Below, piece after piece: positions 53,487-62,250 of a stretch of DNA of 64,000 nucleotides (position 1 is its first letter; every line of letters begins with the position of its first letter). This DNA comes from Insolitispirillum peregrinum (GTDB taxonomy: Bacteria; Pseudomonadota; Alphaproteobacteria; Rhodospirillales; Rhodospirillaceae). Under the pieces are notes generated by a model. The model was not told the origin of the DNA, ran no database searches, and saw nothing but the letters and a program-made list of their open reading frames with translations. The translations under genes and the position numbers were made by a program. The stretch lies in NCBI RefSeq assembly GCF_900156605.1, contig NZ_FTOA01000006.1, forward strand, positions 186,001-250,000, written 5' to 3'.

Positions 53487-54257
53487 CTACTTCATTCTGG
53501 TATTAAAGCGGATCGGAATGACCAGCGTCAGCCGGTCGCGCTGATAGTCGGCGGGAAGCGGCGGTAAGGGTGAGACCCGTGCAATCAGCGCCAGTCCTTC
53601 CTGATCCAGCACCGCCACCCCCGACGGGCTGACAATCTCGCCATTTCTCACCTCGCCCGAGGACAGGATGGTAAAGCGCACCGACACAACCCCTTCCGCC
53701 CTCATCGCCCGGGCGGCGGGCGGATAGCGTTTGGCGCGTTCCAGCACCCCCAGCACCAGCGACAGGTAATCCGGCGGTACTTGTGAGCCTGCGCGGGCGT
53801 CCTGCTGGACGCCGCTGACCGTCTGGCTGTCCTGCTGCTGGCCGCTGACCGCCCGCGTGCTGCTCTCGCTGGCCTCGGCGGGTGTCGGCGGCATCGGGGC
53901 CTGCACCTGTGGGCGGGGCTTTGCCACCGGTGGGCGCGGTGATCGTTTTACCGGCGGCTTGGGAGGGCTGGCCTGCGGGGTCGCTGCGGTGGTCTGGAGC
54001 ACTGGCGGCTCGGGAGGAAGCGGCTCGCTGGGGATCGATGCGGCAGCCTGAGTGGGCGTTTCCCGCACGATCTCGGCAGGTGGAACCGGGGCGGCCTCCT
54101 GCTGCGCTGGCAGGGCCACCAGTGACACCTGTGGCACAGGCAGCGCAGGTGTCACCACCGGTGGGGCCGCCATCATCAGCATCGCCGCCAGTGCCCCGCC
54201 ATGGGCCAGCAGCGATCCCGCCAGCAGCCAGAAAAACCTGGATTTGTTCTGTCGCAT
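53487..54257 (-). CDS. tonB: TonB energy-transducing protein
   Basis: A 256-residue protein. N-terminal anchor FFWLLAGSLLAHGGALAAMLMM, a Pro-rich periplasmic spacer (PPEPPVLQ, PPKPPVKRSPRPPVAKPRPQ), and the TonB C-terminal domain (about 165-256; YPPAARAMRAEGVVSVRFTI, VLDQEGLALI, PIRFNTRMK). It links ExbB/ExbD to the receptor plug. The frame is open up to exbD, but that stretch is two tandem palindromic repeats; the likely start ATG 54257 (MRQNKSRFFWLL) lies at the outer edge of a repeat copy. It is last in the receptor-exbB-exbD-tonB operon. Confidence 0.9.
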   Translation of the reverse strand: MRQNKSRFFWLLAGSLLAHGGALAAMLMMAAPPVVTPALPVPQVSLVALPAQQEAAPVPPAEIVRETPTQAAASIPSEPLPPEPPVLQTTAATPQASPPKPPVKRSPRPPVAKPRPQVQAPMPPTPAEASESSTRAVSGQQQDSQTVSGVQQDARAGSQVPPDYLSLVLGVLERAKRYPPAARAMRAEGVVSVRFTILSSGEVRNGEIVSPSGVAVLDQEGLALIARVSPLPPLPADYQRDRLTLVIPIRFNTRMK

Positions 54258-54301
54258 TGTTTTTGCGGAAACCGGTTTCCACTTTTCGCACAATGCTCGT
54301 T
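54243..54301. repeat. Palindromic repeat arm A, tandem copy 1
   Basis: GTTCTGTCGCATTG, GGAAACCGGTTTCCAC core, CGCACAATGC. It overlaps the probable tonB start codon. Confidence 0.88.
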
Positions 54302-54357
54302 TATATTGTCGCATTGTTGTTGCGAAAACCGGTGCCCACTTTTCGCACAATGCTCTA
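54302..54357. repeat. Palindromic repeat arm A, tandem copy 2
   Basis: ATTGTCGCATTG, GAAAACCGGTGCCCAC core, CGCACAATGCTCTA. Read on the minus strand its first triplet TAG is the exbD stop. Confidence 0.88.
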
Positions 54358-54801
54358 ATGCGCCGGACCATCGGGAACCGCCTGGTTTTCAGTCAGCAAC
54401 GACACACGCACCGCGCCCGCCTGCCCCAGTTGGGCCAGAACCCTGACCATCACCGCATAGTCCACCGCCCCATCCCCACGCACGTAGACCGCCGTGTCGG
54501 GGGCATTCTGGATCATCGGGGCGACCAGCGCCGGGATTTGCTCCGGCTGGATCGGCTGCTCGGCAAGAAACACCTGTCCTTCGCCGGTCACACTGACCAC
54601 CAGCGGTTTCTGTGCCGGAGGCACCGCCTGTGCCGAGGTCTGCGGCAGGCTGAGCGGCACTCCGGCCACCATCAACGGTGCCGCCACCATGAAAATGATC
54701 AGCAACACCAGCATCACATCAATGAACGGCGTCATGTTGATGTCGGCCTGCAAGCGCGGGCCAGCGAGGGGATCAGCCGATGGCGACGGATCAGGCAGCA
54801 T
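54355..54801 (-). CDS. exbD: Biopolymer transport protein ExbD
   Basis: A 148-residue protein. A short cytoplasmic start, one helix with the essential Asp (INMTPFIDVMLVLLIIFMVAAPL), and a periplasmic domain (KPLVVSVTGEGQVFLAEQPI, VYVRGDGAVDYAVMVRVLAQL). With ExbB it uses the proton gradient to drive TonB. ATG 54801 (MLPDPSPS) is chosen; it overlaps exbB by 11 bp. Confidence 0.94.
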   Translation of the reverse strand: MLPDPSPSADPLAGPRLQADINMTPFIDVMLVLLIIFMVAAPLMVAGVPLSLPQTSAQAVPPAQKPLVVSVTGEGQVFLAEQPIQPEQIPALVAPMIQNAPDTAVYVRGDGAVDYAVMVRVLAQLGQAGAVRVSLLTENQAVPDGPAH

Positions 54802-55453
54802 CGGCACGTCCTCCTGTTGCTGGCAAAGCCGTTTGGCGCACCAGCTCGGCCACTGACAGGCACAACAGTCGCGACACCCGCCCCTGCACGCTGGCACAGG
54901 CGTTGTAGGCCACCGAAGCCGGAATGGCCACCGCCAGCCCGACCGCGGTGGTGATCAGGGCCTCGGCAATGCCGGGGGCAACGGTGGCCAGACTGGTGTT
55001 CTGTGACTGGGCGATGCCCAGAAAGGCATGCATGATGCCCCAGACGGTGCCGAACAGGCCGATAAACGGCGATGCCGACCCCAGTGTCGCCAACAGCGGC
55101 AGCCGCTTTTCCACCGCCAGACATTCCGCCGCCACCCCGTCGCGCAAGGCCCGTTCCAGCCGGTCACGCTGGGCATTGAGGGTATCACCGACGGCGGTCT
55201 TGCTCCCTTCCTGCCCGGCGGCGTCGATCAGACGGCGGGTCAGCGGCTGGGATGCCGGAATGGCTGTCGCGCCACTGCGCACCCAGTGGTCAAAGGCCCG
55301 CGCCTGCCGCTGGAACCGGCCCAGCACCAGCACCTTTTCAGCAATCACCCCCCAGCACAGCACCGAACATCCGGCCAGCACAAGCAACACGACCTGCACA
55401 CCGGCAGTCGCCTGCAACAACAGCGAAGACAAAGACAGATCAACAGGAGGCAT
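54791..55453 (-). CDS. exbB: MotA/TolQ/ExbB proton channel protein ExbB
   Basis: A 220-residue protein with three helices: VVLLVLAGCSVLCWGVIAEK at the N-terminus, and the conserved pair LATLGSASPFIGLFGTVWGIM and ALITTAVGLAVAIPASVAYN of the MotA/ExbB family. It forms the pentameric proton channel around ExbD. ATG 55453 follows ggag at a 7-nt gap; GTG 55456 is an alternative. It lies 55 bp after the receptor gene in one operon. Confidence 0.94.
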   Translation of the reverse strand: MPPVDLSLSSLLLQATAGVQVVLLVLAGCSVLCWGVIAEKVLVLGRFQRQARAFDHWVRSGATAIPASQPLTRRLIDAAGQEGSKTAVGDTLNAQRDRLERALRDGVAAECLAVEKRLPLLATLGSASPFIGLFGTVWGIMHAFLGIAQSQNTSLATVAPGIAEALITTAVGLAVAIPASVAYNACASVQGRVSRLLCLSVAELVRQTALPATGGRADAA

Positions 55454-55472
55454 CACAGGACTCCGAACAAGG

Positions 55473-55500
55473 AAGCCCCCATCCCGGAGAACAGGGGCTT
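55473..55500 (-). terminator. Hairpin between receptor and exbB genes
   Basis: AAGCCCC (55473-55479) pairs with GGGGCTT (55494-55500) across a 14-nt loop. There is no long T-run; it may reduce read-through so that the receptor is made in excess of ExbBD-TonB. Confidence 0.35.
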
Positions 55501-55508
55501 CGAGGAAC

Positions 55509-57701
55509 TTACATCTCGGCTTTCAGCGTCAGCATCACGCTGCGCGGTTCGCCGTACATGTTGTTGGTGGTGCTGCGCATGGTGGCCCAGTATTCGGTAT
55601 CAAAGACGTTGTTCATCGTCAGGTCCGCCGACAGATGATCGTTGATCTTGTAGCCAATCTGGGCATCGACCACCGCGTAGGCATCCTGTTCCAGCCTGGT
55701 GCCAGTGGCCCATGTGCGGCTTTTGGCCAGTACGCCACTGCCGAGGCTGAAGTCCTTCAGCACGCCATCATCAAAGCTGTACATCCCCCACAGTTTGACC
55801 GTGTGCTTTGGCTCCCAGGTGGTGAAGGTGGCACCGGTGTTGCGGGTGTCGCGCAGGTACTGGTTCAGCAGGTAGGTATAACTGCCGGTCAGCTTCAGGT
55901 TTTCCAGCGGACGACCCGAAATTTCCAGATCAACCCCCTTGCTTTCCACCTTGCCCGCCGCAATCGAGTAATTGGTATCGTTGGGGTCGGTGATTGCCCG
56001 GTTGACATCGCGCAGCAGGAACACCGCCGCCGAAGCATTGACCGTGTCGTCAAACAGGCTGTTCTTGACCCCGACTTCGGTCTGCCAGCCGGTGCGTGGC
56101 GGCAGGGTCGTTCCGGCAGAGGTGGTCGCCGTCTGCGGCACAAAGATTTCGGAATAGCTGCCGTACAGCGAGGTTTCCGGTGTCACTGCCAGCGTCACCC
56201 CGCCATAGGGGGTAAACTCGTTCTGCGCCTTGCCGCCCTGCGACCAATTCCCCCACACCGACGAGGACATCGAGCGGGAGTCGGAATCAAAGCTGGTGTT
56301 GCGCCCGCCAACGATCACCGTCAGCGGGTCGAGAATCTGCAACCGCGCCTGACCGTACTGGCCAAACTGGGTCATCCGGGTTTCCCCGCCGGTACTGCGC
56401 GACAAGTTGCCCTGACTGAGGGTACTGCCATTCGACACCACCACCCCGGCCTGCGTTGCCCGTCCACGCACCCAGTCCTGATTATAGATATCCAGATTGC
56501 TGCCCAGCAGCAGGGTATGCTCGCGGCCAAAGGCCTGGAACGGCCCGGTGACATAGGCATCCAGTCCCTTGCGATAATAGGTCGCCTCGGCATCGCGGGT
56601 GGTATAGGTGGTGGTATAGGTGGCCGGATTGACGCTGCCCGCATAGCCGTCATCCCACGAGAATTTCTGCTCGCGCCAACTGGCGGCAATCTTTGCGCTC
56701 CAGCCGTGGCCAAAGCGGTGCTCGGCGTCGATTTTTTCTTCGTGCGTCACCCAGTCGGCGCTGGTCCACGAAGTGTTGAAGTTGGTCGAACGGTCCAGCC
56801 CCATGCTGAGGCCGGTGCTGTAGGTCGGCACCCCGGAAAACAGCCCGGTGTCATCGTGCTGCCAGGTCGAAGAATAGCCAAAGGTCCAGTCGGGAGTCGG
56901 CTTGAACTCGAGAATGCCATAGCCCAGCAGCTTTTCCGAATGGACGCCGCTGTAAAAATAGTCGCGGTCGGTGTGGGCCACCACAAAGCGTCCGTTCAGG
57001 CGACCGTCAGTGGTCAGCGGGGTGCTGAGGTCAGCGGTTTCACGGCTATAGTCCCACGAGCCAATCGCCACCGTTGCCTGTCCCTTCAGCTCTTCGGTCG
57101 GGCGTTTGCGCACCAGATTGACCGACCCCGCCGGGTCACTGCTGCCCTGCAACAGCCCCGATGGACCGCGCAGGACTTCGATACGGTCATAGACCGCCGT
57201 ATCAAACTGCTGATAGCCACTCAGGCCATCATAGGTCGGCATGCCATCATGCATCACCGACAGGGCATAGCCGCGCGACTGGTACCAGCTTTGGGCGTTG
57301 TCATTCGGGCGCACTGTTACCCCCGGTGCCCAGACCAGCGCGTGATCGACATCGGTCAGATGCTGGTCATCAAGCTGTTCGCGGGTGATCACCGACACCG
57401 AATTGGGAATGTCCTTCAGCTTTGCCGGGACCTTGCCCGCCACCGTCGCCGCCTTGGGGGCATAGGTCCCGCTGCCTTCGGACACCGCACTCAGGGGCGC
57501 GGTCTGAGTATCGGTGATCGCCAGTTCCGGCAGAACGACGGCGCTATCCTCCGGCGTTGCGGTTCCGGTTGCAGTCTCGGCCTGGGCCATACCCACCGGG
57601 GCCATCGCCGCCGATCCGACCAGCACCATCCCCAGCGCAGGGATCAAGGACAGGCGGGCGCGCCTCCCGCTGCGGGAGCGCACAATAAAAGCGTTTGTCA
57701 T
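55509..57701 (-). CDS. TonB-dependent siderophore receptor
   Basis: A 730-residue outer-membrane receptor. Signal peptide (LSLIPALGMVLVGSAAMAPVGMAQAE), a TonB-box-like stretch after it, a plug domain (KLKDIPNSVSVITREQLDDQHLTDVDHALVWAPGV to PSGLLQGSSDPAGSVNLVRKRP), and a 22-strand barrel ending in GEPRSVMLTLKAEM. The plug resembles FhuE/FoxA/FpvA-type receptors for hydroxamate siderophores. ATG 57701 gives a normal signal sequence; ATG 57737 is an alternative. It heads the exbB-exbD-tonB block and may take up the product of the 17-31 kb cluster (inference). Confidence 0.93.
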   Translation of the reverse strand: MTNAFIVRSRSGRRARLSLIPALGMVLVGSAAMAPVGMAQAETATGTATPEDSAVVLPELAITDTQTAPLSAVSEGSGTYAPKAATVAGKVPAKLKDIPNSVSVITREQLDDQHLTDVDHALVWAPGVTVRPNDNAQSWYQSRGYALSVMHDGMPTYDGLSGYQQFDTAVYDRIEVLRGPSGLLQGSSDPAGSVNLVRKRPTEELKGQATVAIGSWDYSRETADLSTPLTTDGRLNGRFVVAHTDRDYFYSGVHSEKLLGYGILEFKPTPDWTFGYSSTWQHDDTGLFSGVPTYSTGLSMGLDRSTNFNTSWTSADWVTHEEKIDAEHRFGHGWSAKIAASWREQKFSWDDGYAGSVNPATYTTTYTTRDAEATYYRKGLDAYVTGPFQAFGREHTLLLGSNLDIYNQDWVRGRATQAGVVVSNGSTLSQGNLSRSTGGETRMTQFGQYGQARLQILDPLTVIVGGRNTSFDSDSRSMSSSVWGNWSQGGKAQNEFTPYGGVTLAVTPETSLYGSYSEIFVPQTATTSAGTTLPPRTGWQTEVGVKNSLFDDTVNASAAVFLLRDVNRAITDPNDTNYSIAAGKVESKGVDLEISGRPLENLKLTGSYTYLLNQYLRDTRNTGATFTTWEPKHTVKLWGMYSFDDGVLKDFSLGSGVLAKSRTWATGTRLEQDAYAVVDAQIGYKINDHLSADLTMNNVFDTEYWATMRSTTNNMYGEPRSVMLTLKAEM

Positions 57702-57777
57702 GAACAATCCATTCCCCCGGGCTGCCTCCCTCAACACATGGGCAGCCCGTCATCAAAAACTGTTGGTGTCGTGTTTT

Positions 57778-58197
57778 TCAAACAGGGACGGATGGAACCG
57801 GGGGTGCCCGCGGATGATGGGCGGCGAGAAACTGCGCCAGCGGTCGCACCGCAGCATCAGGCCACCAGCCGGTAGCCGCCTGCTGTTCCTGCACCCGTTC
57901 CAGCAGGACCGGAGCCGATGGCAATGGCCCGTTGCCGGCCACCAGCGGCAGACAGAACAGGCAGCTTTTCGTTTCCTTGGGCGGGGCAGGAGGTGATGGA
58001 TCATCCTGCAGGGATACATAATGGATCCCGTCCGGTGTACAGATGGCCAGGACGCCATCCGGGACGGCCTGCATCAACGGCTGGATACCCGGAGTCGGGC
58101 CCAGAATTTGCAGGAACAGCACGCAGCACAGCACCCACGCGGTAAACCGGCGGGACCCCAAAGGCGCAATCAGGCGGGACCATGGCTGTTTTGTCAT
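57778..58197 (-). CDS. DUF2946-type small membrane/periplasmic protein
   Basis: A 139-residue protein with one N-terminal helix (FTAWVLCCVLFLQILGP), the family block LAICTPDGIHYVSL, and CLFCLPL with a CxxC pair that could bind metal. DUF2946 genes are common next to TonB-dependent receptors of copper or iron; the function is undefined. ATG 58197 follows aaggg; ATG 58221 is possible. It ends 76 bp before the receptor start and is probably the first gene of that operon. Confidence 0.75.
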   Translation of the reverse strand: MTKQPWSRLIAPLGSRRFTAWVLCCVLFLQILGPTPGIQPLMQAVPDGVLAICTPDGIHYVSLQDDPSPPAPPKETKSCLFCLPLVAGNGPLPSAPVLLERVQEQQAATGWWPDAAVRPLAQFLAAHHPRAPPVPSVPV

Positions 58198-58498
58198 TTT
58201 CCCTTGATAGGGCAAATACATGCAAAAAAACAGGGTCTATTTTCACCATCACGGACTGCGCCGATCAGACAGGCACACGCATACTCCGTCGGTATCGACC
58301 CTCCCGGACCGGGGTACATTATAACTATCGCAAGACAAAATGTGTCTGAATGGAAATGTTTATAAATATTCAAGCGAACAACTCTTACCACAATGGTAAT
58401 TTATCCACGCATATGACGCCGTTTAACCGGGATATGAAAGAAAAGCATCCCTTGCAGGTTATCCGGTGTAAGTATTAACCAAACAAAGGGTGGGTATC
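58198..58498. promoter_or_regulatory. Divergent AT-rich promoter region
   Basis: 301 bp between the DUF2946/receptor operon (minus) and a secreted small protein (plus). It includes a perfect TTACCA-CAA-TGGTAA dyad at 58385-58399 in an AT-rich block, a candidate metal-regulator site. No other gene is seen. Confidence 0.5.
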
Positions 58499-58864
58499 AT
58501 GTTTCTGCGCAAGACTCTGCTGGCGACCGCTGTCGCCGCCGCGGCGCTGACCTCTTCGGTTGCTTTTGCTGCTGGCAAGCAGGACTTTACGCTGACCAAC
58601 AAGACCGGCTACGTGATCAACGAAGTGTATGTCTCGCCGTCGAAGTCTGACGACTGGCAGGACGATGTTCTCGGCCAGGATACCCTGGACAACGGCCAGA
58701 CTGTCCACATCAAGTTCTCGCGCGCCACTCAGGCTTGCGAATGGGATCTGAAGGTGACCTACACCGACGGCGAAAGCGCCGAGTGGGAAAACTTCAACCT
58801 GTGCGAAGTGTCGAAGATCCGCATCTTCTACAATAACGGCGAAACCTCGGCCGAATACGAATAA
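58499..58864 (+). CDS. Small secreted protein of unknown function
   Basis: A 121-residue protein with a clear signal peptide (MFLRKTLLATAVAAAALTSSVAFAAGK). The mature ~95 residues are acidic and beta-rich: FTLTNKTGYVINEVYVSPSK, WQDDVLGQDTLDNGQTVHIKF, CEWDLKVTYTDG, ENFNLCEVSKIRIFYNNGE. Two Cys could form one disulfide. The fold resembles small secreted proteins of proteobacteria sometimes misnamed enzymes; no activity is claimed. ATG 58499 follows aaaggg at 8 nt. A strong terminator follows, so it is monocistronic. Confidence 0.85.
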   Translation: MFLRKTLLATAVAAAALTSSVAFAAGKQDFTLTNKTGYVINEVYVSPSKSDDWQDDVLGQDTLDNGQTVHIKFSRATQACEWDLKVTYTDGESAEWENFNLCEVSKIRIFYNNGETSAEYE

Positions 58865-58886
58865 GCCTGCCTCAGGCCCTGATCAG

Positions 58887-58922
58887 CCCCCCTTACGGGT
58901 TTCCCCCGTAAGGGGGGTTTTT
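58887..58922 (+). terminator. Intrinsic terminator after the small secreted protein
   Basis: A 13-bp stem (58887-58899 with 58905-58917), 5-nt loop and five T residues. It could also act for sixA on the other strand only weakly. Confidence 0.95.
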
Positions 58923-58924
58923 CA

Positions 58925-59464
58925 TTATGCCAAATCCTTGGGCCGAACAAAGTCTTCCACCCAGCCGGTGCCTTCGGCCAGCTCGCTCCAGCCAACCGAC
59001 AGCCCCAGCGTTGCCAGCGCGGCGGTGGGAAACTTGTGGCGCAGGCGGTGCACCGGGTGATCGCGGTTGGCTTCCTGCTGACCGCTGCTCAGATGCAGGG
59101 CCAGGTCCTCCAGCGCCGGATTGTGCCCGACCACCATCACCACCCGCGCCTCTGGCGGGCAGGTGCGCAGACGATCCAGCAGAGCGCTGACCTCAAAGGT
59201 ATACAGCGCATCCTCATGCACAATCGGCACCGGCGGCAAGGCCGGCCGGACCAGATCGAGCGTCTGGCGCGCCCGGCGGGCGGTCGAGCACAGCACCAGA
59301 TCGGGCCGGAGCGGTGTCCGGGTCAGATGGCGGGCCATGCGCGGCGCAGCCTGCCGCCCACGCGCGGCTAACGGACGTTCGTGATCTTCGAGGGTCGGGT
59401 CATCCCAGTCCGATTTTGCATGGCGCAGCAACAGCAGGTAATGGCGGGCGGCGGAGCGGGTCAT
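58925..59464 (-). CDS. sixA: SixA-like phosphohistidine phosphatase
   Basis: A 179-residue histidine-phosphatase-fold protein. RHG-type motif [13 protein letters not shown] (RHAKS as in SixA), [38 protein letters not shown], and the second catalytic His in [18 protein letters not shown]. SixA removes phosphate from histidine of phosphotransfer proteins. ATG 59464 follows ggagg; ATG 59491 is possible. It is divergent from ppk, a usual neighbour in alphaproteobacteria. Confidence 0.92.
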   Translation of the reverse strand: MTRSAARHYLLLLRHAKSDWDDPTLEDHERPLAARGRQAAPRMARHLTRTPLRPDLVLCSTARRARQTLDLVRPALPPVPIVHEDALYTFEVSALLDRLRTCPPEARVVMVVGHNPALEDLALHLSSGQQEANRDHPVHRLRHKFPTAALATLGLSVGWSELAEGTGWVEDFVRPKDLA

Positions 59465-59680
59465 GGCGAGCCTCCGAGGTGCCAAAATCACAGACGAAAG
59501 ACCGCCGAAACGGCGGCAAACCCAGCCTTTGTTTATAGAACCCCTTGCCTTCCGGCGAGGGCCTTTGCACGCCTGTCACGAAAGTTTCATGCTATGCTGG
59601 GCAAAACACTGGCAAACACCCGTATGAATAACCGGTTCTTCGGGCTTGCCGCAGGCCCTTGCTGGAGATGTTCTTTTCAA

Positions 59681-62134
59681 ATGACCGACGACAAGACTGA
59701 CGACCGTACCGCCGCTCCGGCAGAGTCCCACCCGCAGACTGCATCCCCAGCCGCCAAGCCTCCAGCCACCAAACCCGCAGTGGCCAAACGCCCGGCGGCG
59801 CGCAGCCGGACCCGCAGTCCTGCCGCGGCGGTCAGCCCGGCGACCAGCACCACTTCTGGCCGGATCGCGGCAAAGATCAAGCCACAAGAACCGGTTCAGG
59901 CACCACCGGTGCACGCATCGCAGGATGCCGCCCCCTTGCCGCAGGAGACCGCCCCCGTGACCATTGATGCCCTCCCCGTTCTGCCGACTCCGCAGGCCAT
60001 TCCGGCTGCCGCCATCCCGGCGATCACCTTTGAAAGCCCGGAACGCTTCATCAACCGCGAACTGTCGTGGCTGGCCTTCAACACCCGCGTGCTCGAAGAA
60101 GCCCTCAACAAGCGCCATCCGCTGCTGGAACGTCTGCGGTTCCTGTCGATTTCGGCCTCGAATCTGGACGAATTCTACATGGTGCGTGTTGCCGGGCTGA
60201 AGGGACAGGTCCATGCCGGTGTCACCTCGATCAGTCAGGACGGTCTGACCCCGGCCCAGCAGCTTGATGCCATCAACAAGGAAGCCCGCCGCCTGATCGA
60301 GCTGCAACAGGTGGTCTGGCGCGGCCTGCAGGAAAAGATGGCACTCGAAGGCATTTTCGTGGTCAGCAGGGCCGACCTGTCCGCCGACGACCGCCAGTGG
60401 CTGGAAGGCCACTTCCTCGACCATATTTTCCCGGTGCTGACGCCGCTGGCCATCGACCCGGCGCACCCGTTCCCGTTCATTCCCAATCTGGCCCACGCGC
60501 TGGTGCTGTTGCTGACCCGCATCGAAGATCAGGAGCAACTGCGCGCTCTGGTGCCCCTGCCGACCCAGTTGCAGCGCTTCATCCGCTTGCCGGGTAGCAC
60601 CATGCGCTTCCTGCCGCTGGAAGACGTGGTCAAGCTGTTCCTTCACACGCTGTTCCCCGGCTTTGAAGTCAATCAGGCCGGTCATTTCCGGGTGATCCGC
60701 GATTCCGAAATGGAAATCGACGAAGAAGCCGAAGATCTGGTGCGGTCGTTTGAAACGGCGCTGAAGCGCCGCCGTCGCGGTCACTGCATCCGCCTGACGC
60801 TGAATGCCAGCATGCCGACCGACCTGTTCCACCTGATCTGTGATGAACTGGACGTTGCCGACGAAGACGTGTTCCGCATCGACGGCCTGATCGGGATGGC
60901 CGATACCTCGAAGCTGATCACCGACGAACGCCCGGACCTGTGCTTCGTGCCGTTCAATGCCCGCTTCCCCGAACGCATCCGCGATTTCGGCGGCGACTGC
61001 TTTGCCGCCATCCGCAAAAAGGACATTCTGGTTCACCACCCCTATGAATCCTTTGACGTGGTGGTGCAGTTCCTGCGGCAGGCGGCGCGGGATCCGAACG
61101 TGGTGTCGATCAAGCAGACCCTGTACCGCACCTCCAAAGGCAGCCCGATCGTTGCCGCGCTGGTCGAAGCCGCCGAAGCCGGCAAGACCGTCACCGCGAT
61201 GGTCGAGCTGAAGGCCCGCTTTGACGAAGAAGCCAACATCCAGTGGGCGCGCGATCTGGAACGCGCCGGGGTGAACGTGGTCTATGGCTTCATCGACCTC
61301 AAGACCCACGCCAAGATCAGTCTGGTGAGCCGCCGCGAAGGCGGCGACCTGCGCTCCTACGTCCACTTTGGCACCGGCAACTATCACCCGATCACCGCCA
61401 AGATTTACACCGACCTCAGCTTTTTCACCTCCGACCCGGGGCTGACCCGCGATGCGGCCAAGGCGTTCAACTTCATGACCGGCTATGCCCGGCCGGAAAA
61501 GATGGAAAAGCTCAACATTGCCCCGCTTGGCCTGCGATCGACCATCATCGGGTTGATCGAGGACGAAATCGCCCACGCCAAGGCCGGTCGCCCGGCCAGC
61601 ATCTGGGCCAAGATGAACTCGCTGGTCGATGGCAAGCTGATTGACAAGCTCTATGAAGCCTCCTGCGCCGGTGTCACCGTCCAGTTGCTGATCCGTGGTA
61701 TCTGCTGCCTGCGGCCCGGTGTGCCGGGGCTGTCGGAAAACATCCACGTCCGCACCATCGTCGGGCGGTTCCTCGAACATTCGCGCATCCTGTGCTTTGG
61801 CAACGGCCATGCGATGCCGTCGGCCCATGCCAAGGTGTTCATCTCCTCCGCCGACTGGATGCCGCGCAACATGCTCAGCCGGGTGGAATCGTTCGTTCCG
61901 CTGGAAAACCCGACCGTGCATGAACAGGTTCTCGACCAGATCATGGTGGCGAACTTCAAGGATCAGGCGCAAAGCTGGGTGTTGCAGCCCGATGGCGTGT
62001 TCCAGCGGGTCGAGTGCGAGGACGGAGCGTTTTCGGCCCACACCTACTTCATGACCAACCCCAGCCTGTCGGGCCGTGGCTCGGCGGTCCAGCACCAGCA
62101 GCGCCGGGTGCCCCGGCTGGCGCTGAAGGACTAG
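59681..62134 (+). CDS. ppk: Polyphosphate kinase 1
   Basis: An 817-residue enzyme that makes polyphosphate from ATP reversibly. The N-terminal ~110 residues are a Pro/Ala/Lys-rich low-complexity extension not usual for Ppk1. The catalytic protein starts at [25 protein letters not shown]; autophosphorylated-His regions are [14 protein letters not shown] and [19 protein letters not shown], with HFGTGNYHP and [18 protein letters not shown] 59681 follows ggagatg; the frame is open 300 bp upstream without a better site. Its TAG stop is followed by AGC. A terminator and ppx lie downstream. Confidence 0.96.
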   Translation: MTDDKTDDRTAAPAESHPQTASPAAKPPATKPAVAKRPAARSRTRSPAAAVSPATSTTSGRIAAKIKPQEPVQAPPVHASQDAAPLPQETAPVTIDALPVLPTPQAIPAAAIPAITFESPERFINRELSWLAFNTRVLEEALNKRHPLLERLRFLSISASNLDEFYMVRVAGLKGQVHAGVTSISQDGLTPAQQLDAINKEARRLIELQQVVWRGLQEKMALEGIFVVSRADLSADDRQWLEGHFLDHIFPVLTPLAIDPAHPFPFIPNLAHALVLLLTRIEDQEQLRALVPLPTQLQRFIRLPGSTMRFLPLEDVVKLFLHTLFPGFEVNQAGHFRVIRDSEMEIDEEAEDLVRSFETALKRRRRGHCIRLTLNASMPTDLFHLICDELDVADEDVFRIDGLIGMADTSKLITDERPDLCFVPFNARFPERIRDFGGDCFAAIRKKDILVHHPYESFDVVVQFLRQAARDPNVVSIKQTLYRTSKGSPIVAALVEAAEAGKTVTAMVELKARFDEEANIQWARDLERAGVNVVYGFIDLKTHAKISLVSRREGGDLRSYVHFGTGNYHPITAKIYTDLSFFTSDPGLTRDAAKAFNFMTGYARPEKMEKLNIAPLGLRSTIIGLIEDEIAHAKAGRPASIWAKMNSLVDGKLIDKLYEASCAGVTVQLLIRGICCLRPGVPGLSENIHVRTIVGRFLEHSRILCFGNGHAMPSAHAKVFISSADWMPRNMLSRVESFVPLENPTVHEQVLDQIMVANFKDQAQSWVLQPDGVFQRVECEDGAFSAHTYFMTNPSLSGRGSAVQHQQRRVPRLALKD

Positions 62135-62162
62135 AGCAGTATACCGCCGGTGAAATTCCCGC

Positions 62163-62192
62163 AGGGCAGGCCATAAAAAGGCCTGCCCTTTT
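62163..62192 (+). terminator. Intrinsic terminator between ppk and ppx
   Basis: A 10-bp stem (62163-62172 with 62180-62189), 7-nt loop and a TTTT run. Confidence 0.85.
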
Positions 62193-62250
62193 GGGGGTAT
62201 CGCGGTAAAGTCGTTAACCTTCATACAAAGACCAAAAGGCCATTCCGATC

